The notes below the pieces were generated by a model. That model was given only the letters and a program-made list of their open reading frames with translations, ran no database searches and was not told the origin of the DNA. Positions 24,970-32,620 of a DNA stretch of 64,000 bases are shown piece after piece. The stretch is from contig NZ_JAFBFG010000013.1 in NCBI RefSeq assembly GCF_016909155.1, positions 1 through 64,000 on the forward strand, given 5' to 3'. The position numbers were made by a program, and so were the translations under genes. Source of the stretch: Chryseomicrobium aureum. Its GTDB lineage: Bacteria; Bacillota; Bacilli; Bacillales_A; Planococcaceae. Each line of letters begins with the position of its first letter. Within the stretch, counting starts at the first letter, position 1.

Positions 24970-26073
24970 ATGAGACTAACAGAATGGACAATGGAAGAAC
25001 AAGAGCAGCTCATACACTTTTTAACAACGAATTCATGGCCATTTCACGGAAATGCAACGCCTGAACGCGAACTGATAGAGAAGACGATCGGGGAAGGCGG
25101 CTACGAATCGGATGACGTCAAGACCTTCTGGGTAGAGAATGAAGACGCCGAAAAAGTAGGGATTGTAAAGATCCATGACTTGCAAGATGAGATCCCGCTA
25201 TTTGACTTGCGAATTGCAGAAACAGCTCGTGGAAAAGGGTACGGGTCAAAGGCACTAAAGCTTGTGACGGAGTATGTATTTTCGCTTCCAGAGAAAAAGA
25301 TTCGCCTTGAAGGGCATACACGTCTAGACAATGTAGCGATGCGTAAAACATTTGAACGGGCTGGATTTGTGAAGGAAGCACAACTTCGACAAGCTTGGTT
25401 TTCTCCAAAAGAAGAGCGGTACTATGATGCCGTCACCTATGGTATGACGCGTGAGGACTTCTTAAAAGGAACGTCAACACCCGTTGCATGGGATGAAATG
25501 ATGACCGGTGCTACTCAAACGGAGCGACCTCTTGTACCGGATCAATTGGAAACAGAACGTCTACTCGTACGTGCGCCACAGCTATCAGACGGTCCTCTTG
25601 TGTGGGAAGCCATTTCAGAAAGTATGGCTACTTTGAAGCCATGGATGATTTGGGCACAACAAACACCAAAGATGGAAGAGACGGAGGCCAGTTTACGTAA
25701 GGCGATCGCAGCTTACGTGACACAAGAAGATTTCCGGATGCATTTGTTTGAGAAAGAAACAGGGAATTTTATTGGGTCCACAGGTTTTCACCGAATTGAC
25801 TGGTCACTAGGACGTTTTGAAATCGGCTATTGGTTGCGTTCAAGCTATGAAGGAAAAGGCTACATCACGGAGGCCGTCCAGATGTTGACGGACTTTGCAT
25901 TCCGAGAAATGAAAGCTGTGCGCGTAGAAATTCGATGTGATGAAGATAATCAAGGGAGTCGCCGTGTTGCTGAGCGATGTGGGTATAAACTTGAGGGGAT
26001 TTTACGCAAAAGTGCGCGAAAAGCAGATTCAAAAGAGTTTACAAACACGTGTATATACGCAAAAATTCAATAA
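24970..26073 (+). CDS. Tandem two-domain N-acetyltransferase
   Basis: A 367-residue protein with two GNAT domains in one chain. Domain 1 (residues ~1-160) has RIAETARGKGYGSKALKLVTEYVF and DNVAMRKTFERAGF. Domain 2 (residues ~190-365) resembles RimJ/RimL, with LETERLLVRAPQLSD, EIGYWLRSSYEGKGYITEAVQ and NQGSRRVAERCGYKLEG. Both acetyl-CoA loops look intact. The acceptor of each is unknown; RimJ/L-like domains modify protein N-termini or small amines. Terminated by the hairpin at 26075. Confidence 0.82.
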   Translation: MRLTEWTMEEQEQLIHFLTTNSWPFHGNATPERELIEKTIGEGGYESDDVKTFWVENEDAEKVGIVKIHDLQDEIPLFDLRIAETARGKGYGSKALKLVTEYVFSLPEKKIRLEGHTRLDNVAMRKTFERAGFVKEAQLRQAWFSPKEERYYDAVTYGMTREDFLKGTSTPVAWDEMMTGATQTERPLVPDQLETERLLVRAPQLSDGPLVWEAISESMATLKPWMIWAQQTPKMEETEASLRKAIAAYVTQEDFRMHLFEKETGNFIGSTGFHRIDWSLGRFEIGYWLRSSYEGKGYITEAVQMLTDFAFREMKAVRVEIRCDEDNQGSRRVAERCGYKLEGILRKSARKADSKEFTNTCIYAKIQ

Positions 26074-26074
26074 G

Positions 26075-26103
26075 AAAAGCCGCAGCGCGATGCTGCGGCT
26101 TTT
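26075..26103. terminator. Bidirectional terminator
   Basis: The 12-bp stem AAAAGCCGCAGC / GCTGCGGCTTTT with loop GCGAT lies between convergent genes and has A and T runs on both strands. Confidence 0.92.
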
Positions 26104-26104
26104 T

Positions 26105-26260
26105 CTATACGGCTCGTTTACCTGTGATTAACTGGATAACGAAAATGATACCCGCGATAATCAGAAGAGTGTGGATCAATCCACCACCGATTTCGAATAA
26201 GAATCCTAATAACCAAAGAACAATAAGTACGACAACTACTAACCATAAAATGCGGCCCAT
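26105..26260 (-). CDS. Small two-segment membrane protein, lmo0937 family
   Basis: A 51-residue protein with two hydrophobic helices (ILWLVVVVLIVLWLLGFLF, then LIHTLLIIAGIIFVIQLI) split by EIGGG, and a short basic tail TGKRAV. This is the pattern of the lmo0937-type stress peptides of Firmicutes. AAAGGGGGG lies upstream of the ATG and a textbook sigma-B promoter lies 52 bases further. Function unknown; probably a general-stress membrane peptide. It was read directly from the minus strand because it is short. Confidence 0.82.
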   Translation of the reverse strand: MGRILWLVVVVLIVLWLLGFLFEIGGGLIHTLLIIAGIIFVIQLITGKRAV

Positions 26261-26311
26261 GTATGCCACCCCCCTTTCTAACAATAAGTAAATTGCTTGA
26301 CTACTAGAAGA

Positions 26312-26337
26312 ATACCCTAGCTACATTTTACTTAAAC
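26312..26337 (-). promoter_or_regulatory. Sigma-B promoter of the lmo0937-type gene
   Basis: On the minus strand GTTTAA (26337-26332), a 14-base spacer and GGGTAT (26317-26312) match the sigma-B consensus at all twelve positions. Lmo0937 of Listeria is, as I recall, sigma-B dependent, which agrees. Confidence 0.8.
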
Positions 26338-26423
26338 ATGCGACATGAAAATAAATTAGCGGTTTGTCCGCACTCGTGGAGTGTAGTAAACTTAAACCAC
26401 TGAGTAGGAAAGGAAGAACGCAA

Positions 26424-26849
26424 GTGCCAACACCAAGTATGGAAGACCACATTGAACAAATCTATCAATTGATCGAACAAAAAGGGTACGCACGAGTATC
26501 TGATATAGCCGAGGCTTTGGAAGTCCTTCCTTCATCCGTTACGAAAATGGTGCAAAAGCTCGATAAGGATGGCTATTTACACTATGAGAAATATCGTGGT
26601 TTAACTTTGACGCCAAAAGGAAATAAACTTGGAAAAAAACTCGTGAAACGACATGACCTTCTTGAGAATTTCTTACGATTGGCTGGTGTTTCAGAAGAGT
26701 TGATTTATCAAGATGTAGAAGGAATCGAACACCACTTGAGCTGGGAGTCGATTGACCGCATTGCGGAGCTAGTATTGTTTTTCGAAGAACATCCCGAGCT
26801 CCAAGACAAGTTAGAACAGTTTCGCTCAGATACAAAAGTAGAGGAATAA
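26424..26849 (+). CDS. mntR: Manganese-dependent transcriptional regulator MntR
   Basis: A 141-residue DtxR-family regulator that, with Mn(II) bound, represses manganese importers. The metal ligands known from B. subtilis MntR are all at the same numbers: Asp8, Glu11, His77, Glu99, Glu102, His103. The helix-turn-helix is [23 protein letters not shown]. The start is GTG at 26424 (GGAAAGGAAG upstream), which restores the family N-terminus PTPSMED. No manganese transporter gene is nearby. Confidence 0.95.
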   Translation: MPTPSMEDHIEQIYQLIEQKGYARVSDIAEALEVLPSSVTKMVQKLDKDGYLHYEKYRGLTLTPKGNKLGKKLVKRHDLLENFLRLAGVSEELIYQDVEGIEHHLSWESIDRIAELVLFFEEHPELQDKLEQFRSDTKVEE

Positions 26850-26861
26850 AGGAGGGCTCGT

Positions 26862-27725
26862 ATGGCTGAACTAGAAATTGCTGCAGTCGTGAAAGTGAAG
26901 TTGCTTGAAAAAGAAGGGTCAAAATGGATTGCTGTAACACAAGATAAGGACATTGTAGTCATTAATGAATCAGAAGCTATTGAAGCATGGGAAGAAGGCC
27001 AAGAGGTATCTGTTTTTACCTATGCTGATCGCAAAGGGAACATTTTAGGGAGTGGACATATCCCGACAATTCGAAAAGGTACGTACGGGTGGGCGAAAGT
27101 CATGAAAGTGACAGATCGCGACGGAGCAACTGTTGATATTGGCGGCACGCAGGCGGCCATTGTCAAAGGAGAAGATCTTCCAAAACTACGTGAGCTATGG
27201 CCACAACCGGGTGATTGCATTTTCATGACACTTCGAACAGATCGCGATGGAAATCTACTTGGCCGATTAGCAACAGAAGAAAAAATTGAAGAGTTGTATG
27301 TCGAAGCGCCTTCTACTGTATATAACAGTGATATCCAAGCGCGTGCTTATCGACTTTTACCAATAGGAACTTTCCTATTGTCTGCAAAAGGCATGTATCG
27401 AATTTTTGTCCATCAATCGGAGCGTCAAGCTGAGCCTCGCCTAGGTGAAGAAGTAAAAGTTCGTATTATCGAAGTCAAAGAAGATGGTACGCTGAACGGA
27501 TCACTTCTTCCTAGAAAACAAGAACGACTTTCTGATGATGCAGAGACTGTATGGCGCTATCTACAATCCGTTGGTGGAAAGATGCCGTTTGGTGATAAAT
27601 CAACACCGGATGAGATCCAAGAAATGTTTTCAATGAGTAAGGCATCATTTAAGCGTGCATTAGGTAAACTAATGAAGGATGGGAAAATTGAGCAGCAAGA
27701 TGGTTGGACACTTTCGAAATTGTAA
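26862..27725 (+). CDS. cvfB: S1-domain RNA-binding regulator CvfB
   Basis: A 287-residue protein of the CvfB/YitL family: about three S1-like RNA-binding domains followed by a C-terminal winged helix (PDEIQEMFSMSKASFKRALGKLMKDG). In Staphylococcus CvfB influences virulence gene expression and RNA stability. It follows mntR by 12 bases with AAAGGAGGG, so the two are likely co-transcribed. Confidence 0.88.
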   Translation: MAELEIAAVVKVKLLEKEGSKWIAVTQDKDIVVINESEAIEAWEEGQEVSVFTYADRKGNILGSGHIPTIRKGTYGWAKVMKVTDRDGATVDIGGTQAAIVKGEDLPKLRELWPQPGDCIFMTLRTDRDGNLLGRLATEEKIEELYVEAPSTVYNSDIQARAYRLLPIGTFLLSAKGMYRIFVHQSERQAEPRLGEEVKVRIIEVKEDGTLNGSLLPRKQERLSDDAETVWRYLQSVGGKMPFGDKSTPDEIQEMFSMSKASFKRALGKLMKDGKIEQQDGWTLSKL

Positions 27726-27776
27726 GGCAACCTTTTGACTGCCAGAACGTTTCAATTAGCAGAAAGGGGTCAAACA

Positions 27777-28670
27777 ATGAAAAAAATACTTCTATCTTTA
27801 CTCGCACTTCTACTTTTATTCCCTGCAATTACTCTGGCAGACGGAGAGAATCAAGAAGTTATAGATGAAAAATTGGGTGTGCCCATTGTTGTATACGGAG
27901 CCAACCTGACTGCTGAACAAAAAGCTAGTGTACAAAAAGCATTAAATGTATCGGAATCCTCTACTGTAGAGGAAATTACAGTAACTGGTGAAGATTTAGC
28001 CACATATATCAAAGACGGAAACTCGTCTGCGCGGATGTTCTCTTCTGCGAAAATCACACGTACAGATGCGGGCAAAGGCTTAGTTATTTCAATTGTCACA
28101 CCAGACAATATCACACAAGTAACCAATGAAATGTATGCCAATGCCATGCTCACAGCTGGAATTGAAAATGCTACGGTTGAAGTCGCTGCGCCAAGTCCAG
28201 TAACGGGTCATTCTGCTCTTGTAGGGATTTATAAAGCTTACGAAGCAACAGGGGAACAACTGGATTCAGAACGAACAGATGTTGCAAATGAGGAGTTGTC
28301 TGTCGCTACAATCCTTTCTGAAGAATCTGGGATCGATCAAGACAAAGTGAGTGAGCTTTTAACTGAAATCAAGCAACAGATTGCAGAGCAAAATCCTGCA
28401 TCACGTGAAGAAGTCGAACAAATTGTTACAGAACAATTGTCAACCCTTCAAATTGAGTTATCAGAACAAGACCGCCAACTTTTGATTGATCTAATGGACC
28501 GGATTCGCCAATTGGATATTGATTTTAGTCAGTGGTCAACGCAATTAGAAGATTTAAGCCAATCGATTCAAGATCAAATCGGCTCGATTGTAGAAAACGA
28601 AGGATTTTGGAACGGCGTAAAGAAATTCTTTAACGACTTAGTTTCTTCAATCCGATCTATATTTAATTAA
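27777..28670 (+). CDS. Secreted DUF1002 protein (YpuA-like)
   Basis: A 297-residue exported protein with signal peptide MKKILLSLLALLLLFPAITLA. The DUF1002 part (residues ~30-200, e.g. KLGVPIVVYGANLTAEQKASV and EMYANAMLTAGIENATVEVAAPSPVTGHSAL) is followed by a helical, Gln/Glu-rich C-terminus that ends in an amphipathic segment. The ATG at 27777 follows GAAAGGGG. Function is unknown; B. subtilis YpuA has been linked to the cell envelope. A weak hairpin (ATCAA...TTGAT then T6) follows the stop. Confidence 0.8.
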   Translation: MKKILLSLLALLLLFPAITLADGENQEVIDEKLGVPIVVYGANLTAEQKASVQKALNVSESSTVEEITVTGEDLATYIKDGNSSARMFSSAKITRTDAGKGLVISIVTPDNITQVTNEMYANAMLTAGIENATVEVAAPSPVTGHSALVGIYKAYEATGEQLDSERTDVANEELSVATILSEESGIDQDKVSELLTEIKQQIAEQNPASREEVEQIVTEQLSTLQIELSEQDRQLLIDLMDRIRQLDIDFSQWSTQLEDLSQSIQDQIGSIVENEGFWNGVKKFFNDLVSSIRSIFN

Positions 28671-28735
28671 AACTATGATCAAGACAGAGTTGATTTTTTC
28701 ATAATTATTGGTAAAGTCTCAAATTTGAAAAGTGA

Positions 28736-28881
28736 GTAGGGGTGACTCCAGCGGGATTAAAAGCGGAAGCTGAGACCTTGCTTTAGATGTGGAGACCGCC
28801 GCTCAAGAAATTCCGGAGTGTATTTCTGGCGTTCGCAACTCGATTTTGGCTCAGCCCGCGCCCGCGGAACGCTTCCCCTAC
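28736..28881 (+). repeat. Module A repeat interrupted by a 65-bp module B insertion
   Basis: Bases 28736-28780 and 28846-28881 together equal the intact 78-bp module A at 13978-14055. Between them lies a 65-base insert (28781-28845) that begins CTTTAGATGTGGAG and ends CTCGATT. The three bases TTG are present on both sides of the insert but once in the intact copy. This is a clean insertion with a 3-bp target duplication. The insert is a shortened form of the ~124-bp element after tcyP and rodA. Confidence 0.9.
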
Positions 28882-28897
28882 GCACCCAATACTGTAC

Positions 28898-28940
28898 AAA
28901 AGGAGTCTCTTAAAATAATGAGAACTCCTTTTCTTTTTTT
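28898..28940 (+). terminator. Terminator after the repeat, downstream of the DUF1002 gene
   Basis: Arms AAAAGGAGT (28898-28906) and ACTCCTTTT (28924-28932) are followed by CTTTTTTTG. It ends the transcript that carries the DUF1002 gene and repeat. Confidence 0.75.
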
Positions 28941-28962
28941 GAAAAAAAGAGTATACTAAAAA

Positions 28963-28980
28963 TATCTCGAATTCAAGATA
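28963..28980 (+). promoter_or_regulatory. MhqR-type operator
   Basis: TATCTCGAATTCAAGATA is an 18-bp palindrome with one mismatched pair. It agrees with the MhqR site TATCTCGAATTCGAGATA of B. subtilis except at one base. It lies between a -10 candidate (TATACT, 28952-28957) and the ribosome site of the dioxygenase, so binding would block transcription. Confidence 0.8.
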
Positions 28981-28994
28981 AGGGGGTGGGAGAC

Positions 28995-29969
28995 ATGCAA
29001 GTAGGTGGCATTCATCACGTTTCAGCATTAACAAAAGACGCCGTGAAAAATCATTACTTCTTCACGCATATATTAGGTATGCGCTTAGTTAAAAAAAGTG
29101 TCAATCAAGACTCTCCAAGTTCCTATCATCTGTTTTATGCAGATGCGAAGGGTACACCAGGAACAGATATGACGTATTTTGATATACCTATGGCGGGCAA
29201 GACATATCCTGGAGTATCAAGTATTTCTAATACGGGATTCCGGATAAAATCCGTGGAGGCACTAGATTTTTGGGAACACCGTCTGCAAAGCTTTGCTATT
29301 CCAAAACTAGAACGAACAACTGCTTTTGATCGTGAGGTCCTTTATTTTGAAGACTTTGAAGGATCTAGATTGCATCTAGTAGTTGATGATGGGAAGGGAA
29401 TTCCTTACGGAGAAGCGTGGGAGAAAGAGGATATACCAATCGAATATGCGATAGTCGGTCTCGGGCCATCTTACTTAACAGTTAGACATGCAGAAAGAAC
29501 AGTAGAAACGCTGACTAACATTTTAGGTTTCACTATCATTGGGAGTTACCCATCACGAGTAGAAGGACAACCTGATACAGTAGTCGCTTCAGTGGCTGAA
29601 GGGGGACCTGCTGGAGAGGTACATGTTCAAACTCGTACAGATCTTCCTGTAGAACGTCCAGGCCGTGGTAGTGTTCACCATGTTGCGTTTCGAATTCCGT
29701 CCATGGAGGAGTATCCAAAATGGCAAGAACGTCTAACCCAAGCAGGGTATCAAACTTCAGGCTTAGTAGATCGGTATTATTTCAAATCCATCTATTTTAG
29801 AGAACCTTCAGGAATTCTGTATGAACTGGCAACCGACGAACCTGGCTTTGATTCAGATGAAAGTCTGGAGACACTTGGTGAGAAGTTAGCACTTCCTCCT
29901 TTTTTAGAACCTCGAAGAAATGAAATTGAATCAAAGTTGCGCCCTCTTTCGTTTGATATGATAGACTGA
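28995..29969 (+). CDS. Ring-cleaving dioxygenase, VOC family (MhqO/MhqA type)
   Basis: A 324-residue protein with two vicinal-oxygen-chelate halves. Metal-ligand regions are visible as GIHHVSALT at the N-terminus, RGSVHHVAFRI in the second half and a Glu in GILYELATDEPGF. MhqO-type enzymes cleave hydroquinones/catechols and protect against quinones. The ATG at 28995 is chosen with AGGGGGTGG upstream. The MhqR-type operator just upstream supports this role. The regulator mhqR is not in the window. Confidence 0.85.
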   Translation: MQVGGIHHVSALTKDAVKNHYFFTHILGMRLVKKSVNQDSPSSYHLFYADAKGTPGTDMTYFDIPMAGKTYPGVSSISNTGFRIKSVEALDFWEHRLQSFAIPKLERTTAFDREVLYFEDFEGSRLHLVVDDGKGIPYGEAWEKEDIPIEYAIVGLGPSYLTVRHAERTVETLTNILGFTIIGSYPSRVEGQPDTVVASVAEGGPAGEVHVQTRTDLPVERPGRGSVHHVAFRIPSMEEYPKWQERLTQAGYQTSGLVDRYYFKSIYFREPSGILYELATDEPGFDSDESLETLGEKLALPPFLEPRRNEIESKLRPLSFDMID

Positions 29970-29988
29970 TAAAAAGGAGTGATTGTTC

Positions 29989-30270
29989 ATGGATTTTCAA
30001 TTTACGGAGCTAGGAAATGATGTGTTTGCGTATCAAGTTCGTGAAGGCAATGAGAAGGTCGGAGAGATTACGTGGACATTACTTGGAGATATAATGGTGA
30101 TGGATCATACATTTGTATCCCCTAAATTGCGTGGTGGCGGGGTAGCTAAGCAATTACTAGACCAAGCAGCTGACTATGCTAGAAAAAACGACTACAAAAT
30201 GGATGCAGTTTGCTCGTATGTTGTAACAGCATTCGACCGTTATAAAGAATATGATGATGTGAAGGCATAA
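29989..30270 (+). CDS. Small GNAT-like acetyltransferase (YjdJ/YidJ type)
   Basis: A 93-residue single-domain protein of the short GNAT group: GEITWTLLGDIMVMDHTFVSPKLRGGGVAKQLLDQAADYAR carries the acetyl-CoA loop, and CSYVVTAFDR is the family C-terminal motif. It follows the dioxygenase by 19 bases and shares its transcript up to the terminator at 30272, so it may be part of the same quinone-stress operon. The start at 29989 has AAAAAGGAGTG. Confidence 0.82.
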   Translation: MDFQFTELGNDVFAYQVREGNEKVGEITWTLLGDIMVMDHTFVSPKLRGGGVAKQLLDQAADYARKNDYKMDAVCSYVVTAFDRYKEYDDVKA

Positions 30271-30271
30271 T

Positions 30272-30311
30272 AAAAGGCAATCCCTGTTCAATGAACGGTG
30301 GATTGCCTTTT
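30272..30311 (+). terminator. Terminator after the GNAT-like gene
   Basis: The 12-bp perfect stem AAAAGGCAATCC / GGATTGCCTTTT has a 16-base loop. Confidence 0.85.
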
Positions 30312-30335
30312 ATATGTAAGTAGAGTTCATTCCAA

Positions 30336-30428
30336 TCATACGAAGAACACCACAAGAGCAGTTAATGCAGAAGCACCTGCTAACGTGTATAAAAAATCAC
30401 CTTGTGAGAATACTAATTTCTTTTCCAT
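30336..30428 (-). CDS. Possible 30-residue membrane peptide
   Basis: A short open frame with ribosome site GAGAGGATG, 6 bases before ATG. It encodes a charged start (MEKKLVFSQGDF) and one hydrophobic helix (LAGASALTALVVFFV). TATACT and a GGGTAT lie upstream on the same strand (30453-30471). No homologue recognised; the ribosome site and the membrane helix are the only support. Confidence 0.45.
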   Translation of the reverse strand: MEKKLVFSQGDFLYTLAGASALTALVVFFV

Positions 30429-30591
30429 AGTCTGTCATCCTCTCTAATTGTTTGTTAGTATATATATACCCGAGGTTTTTATACTAAATCTAGTTTTTTT
30501 GAACTATTTTTAGGGGATACACCAAGTAAGCGAAACATTTGTGATTGTGATTCGTATCACTAATGAATACAAATTAAAGGAGGACGTCAGA

Positions 30592-31089
30592 ATGAAGTTT
30601 TCAAGGACAGGCGAGATTGTATTAGGAGTAATTAGTGCTGTCTTCACCGCATTATCCATTATTTTAATGACCTTATTTGTTTCAGGTGGAAGTGCAGCGT
30701 TAAACGATCCTGCATTTCTAGAAGAGTTTGAAACAGGAATGCAACAAGGGATCGAAGAAGATCCAACATTGCAGCAACAAGATGTGGATGCAATCATGGA
30801 TATTGTACAAGGTAGCATGGGCGTTTTTGAAGTGTTTGGTTGGGGATTAGTTATTTCCCTCGTTATTAGCTTAGTTTTCAATATCTTAGCGATCTTAAAC
30901 ATCCGTAATAACAAAAATCCAAAGCTTGCAGGTATCTTCTTTATTGTAGCTGGAGTATTTGCTTATTTACTCTCTTTAACATCTATACTTCTGTATATTG
31001 CAGCAATTATGTCGTTTGTGCGCAAAGCACCATATGTTTCAGAAACTGAGAGCGACTTAGATTACTACGAGCCGAATCGCCCTCTATAA
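30592..31089 (+). CDS. DUF4064-family membrane protein
   Basis: A 165-residue protein with about three to four membrane segments: EIVLGVISAVFTALSIILMTLF at the N-terminus, an extracytoplasmic acidic loop (EEFETGMQQGIEEDPTLQQQ), then VFGWGLVISLVISLVFNILAIL and two more. The pattern matches DUF4064 proteins of Bacillales; function unknown. The ATG at 30592 has AAAGGAGG; the longer reading starts in a non-coding stretch. Confidence 0.8.
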   Translation: MKFSRTGEIVLGVISAVFTALSIILMTLFVSGGSAALNDPAFLEEFETGMQQGIEEDPTLQQQDVDAIMDIVQGSMGVFEVFGWGLVISLVISLVFNILAILNIRNNKNPKLAGIFFIVAGVFAYLLSLTSILLYIAAIMSFVRKAPYVSETESDLDYYEPNRPL

Positions 31090-31095
31090 CCAAAG

Positions 31096-31134
31096 AAAAC
31101 TCCCACTCTCAATTAAATGAGGGTGGGAGTTTTT
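31096..31134. terminator. Bidirectional terminator overlapping the end of the GNAT gene
   Basis: A 15-bp stem with loop AATTAAA pairs AAAACTCCCACTCTC with its near-complement (one wobble). The right arm and loop contain the last sense codons and the stop of the leftward GNAT gene. Confidence 0.88.
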
Positions 31135-31610
31135 AATGGTAGGACGTATTGTGCGGTAGTTGTTGGATAACCTTCAAAATACTCATCAAATTCTTCTAAT
31201 AAATGAAAGCCTAGCTTTTCATAAAATGAACGTGCTGTAAGATTTACACTTTCTACATAGACGTAAAGATTGTGACCTTTTGTTTGAAGAGTCTCAACAC
31301 CTTTTTCAACTAAAGACGTACCTAATCCTTGCTTAGTATGCTTCGGTGAAATGTATAAAGCAGTCAACTCACTGTCTCCGTCCTCATCTACTTGTGTAAA
31401 ACTAGCAAAACCAACGATTTGCTCATTTTGCTCGACTACGAACATGTTTGTTTTTTCGATTTGTTTACAGAGCATAGCAGATGAATAGTTTCTTTCAAAC
31501 CAATCTACTAATACTTCGTCAGGAAAAAGAGAACTGTAGGTTTCTCCCCAACTGGCCAGGGCGATTTGCCGTACAGAACGAATATCCTTTTCAGTCATCA
31601 CACGGATCAT
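31113..31610 (-). CDS. GNAT family N-acetyltransferase
   Basis: A 165-residue single-domain acetyltransferase: TEKDIRSVRQIALASWGETY, the acetyl-CoA segment ELTALYISPKHTKQGLGTSLVEKG and ARSFYEKLGFHLLEEFDEYFEGYPTTTAQYVL. The shape fits the small-molecule acetyltransferases of Bacillales; substrate unknown. The ATG at 31610 stands 6 bases from GAGGTG; two further in-frame start codons lie up to 9 bases upstream. Confidence 0.82.
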   Translation of the reverse strand: MIRVMTEKDIRSVRQIALASWGETYSSLFPDEVLVDWFERNYSSAMLCKQIEKTNMFVVEQNEQIVGFASFTQVDEDGDSELTALYISPKHTKQGLGTSLVEKGVETLQTKGHNLYVYVESVNLTARSFYEKLGFHLLEEFDEYFEGYPTTTAQYVLPLKTPTLI

Positions 31611-31708
31611 GGCCATCACCTCTAAACTATTTCAACTAGCATACCAAAATTCTAGTTGCCTGGCTACTGCGTATGTCATAATTAAACAAAAAGGAGGAGG
31701 TCTAACTT

Positions 31709-32143
31709 ATGTGGACATGTAAAAAGTTTCACGAGTTAACTCTTGATGAACTATATCAGTCGTTAAAATTACGGTCGGATGTTTTTGTTGTGGAACAGAA
31801 TTGCGTTTATCCAGACATTGATAATTTTGATCAGGAGTCCCTACATATCTTCTATAGAGAGAACGAGGAAATTCTTGCATACTGTCGAGTTGTCCCAAGT
31901 GGGAAATATGAGGAGTTATCAATTGGACGTGTTATCGTTCGAATGGACAAGCGAGGCACGGGACTCGCGCAACAATTGATGACCAAAGCGCTTGAATCAG
32001 TAGATAACGAATTTGGTAATCAGCCGATTCGTCTTTGTGCACAAGCACATTTGCAAAACTATTACGGGGCATTTGGTTTTAAAACTATCTCCGAAGAGTT
32101 TTTAGAAGATGGCATTCCACATGTGTACATGATTAAAAAATAA
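31709..32143 (+). CDS. elaA: ElaA-type N-acetyltransferase
   Basis: A 144-residue GNAT of the ElaA group. Family marks: LYQSLKLRSDVFVVEQNCVYPDIDNFD, YCRVVPSGKYEELSIGRVIV, and ICAQAHLQ-type motif RLCAQAHLQNYYGAFGF with EDGIPHVYM. Strong ribosome site AAGGAGGAGG. Substrate unknown. Confidence 0.88.
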   Translation: MWTCKKFHELTLDELYQSLKLRSDVFVVEQNCVYPDIDNFDQESLHIFYRENEEILAYCRVVPSGKYEELSIGRVIVRMDKRGTGLAQQLMTKALESVDNEFGNQPIRLCAQAHLQNYYGAFGFKTISEEFLEDGIPHVYMIKK

Positions 32144-32154
32144 TCTTGAAAATT

Positions 32155-32180
32155 GGTTAATTTTTCTCGTCAGCGGGTAT
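32155..32180 (+). promoter_or_regulatory. Sigma-B promoter of the 109-residue protein
   Basis: GGTTAA at 32155-32160, a 14-base spacer and GGGTAT at 32175-32180. One mismatch from GTTTAA-N14-GGGTAT. It is followed by a 47-base leader with AACTGGAGG. Confidence 0.75.
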
Positions 32181-32227
32181 TACTAGATAATAGGAACTAA
32201 AATTCATATTAACTGGAGGTTTTACGA

Positions 32228-32557
32228 ATGGGGAAAAAATCAAACGGTTCATCATTAGTAGTAGCAGGGATTGCAGCAGCAGCATACGCATATTTTAAAA
32301 AACCGGAGAATCGGGACAAAGCAATGGTCCAATTCAATAACTTAAAAACTAAATTCAATGCTTATATGGATCAAAACTCTACAAGTAAATCAACTTACGG
32401 CACAGCAGGTCACCCTGACCCACAAGACGTAGACGATAACAAAATGGTTGATGAAGGCGCGATGACGAGTGTGCAGTACTACAACGAGGAAGTACAAGAC
32501 AAGTCATCTAAAAAAGAGAAGACAGACGTATCGAATAAAGAAGTAGACTATCAGTAA
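32228..32557 (+). CDS. Hypothetical protein, probable general-stress protein
   Basis: A 109-residue protein. Residues ~9-25 (SLVVAGIAAAAYAYFKK) form a hydrophobic helix, as in YtxH-like small proteins; the rest is hydrophilic and rich in Lys, Asp and Ser (SSKKEKTDVSNKEVDYQ). I do not recognise a named family. The sigma-B-type promoter just upstream suggests stress induction, which would link it to the rsb genes at the end of the window. Confidence 0.75.
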   Translation: MGKKSNGSSLVVAGIAAAAYAYFKKPENRDKAMVQFNNLKTKFNAYMDQNSTSKSTYGTAGHPDPQDVDDNKMVDEGAMTSVQYYNEEVQDKSSKKEKTDVSNKEVDYQ

Positions 32558-32560
32558 GAT

Positions 32561-32587
32561 AAAAGAGCTCTCGTAGCTCTTTTTTTA
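32561..32587 (+). terminator. Terminator of the 109-residue protein gene
   Basis: The stem AGAGCT / AGCTCT with loop CTCGT is flanked by AAAA and a T run; short but well placed, 7 bases after the stop. Confidence 0.75.
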
Positions 32588-32620
32588 TAGACAAATTTAA
32601 AAAATAGGGAGAGTATCTAC

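Noticed and set aside
26049-26291. Plus-strand 80-residue frame
   Set aside because: Shadow of the real 51-residue lmo0937-type gene on the other strand; crosses a terminator.
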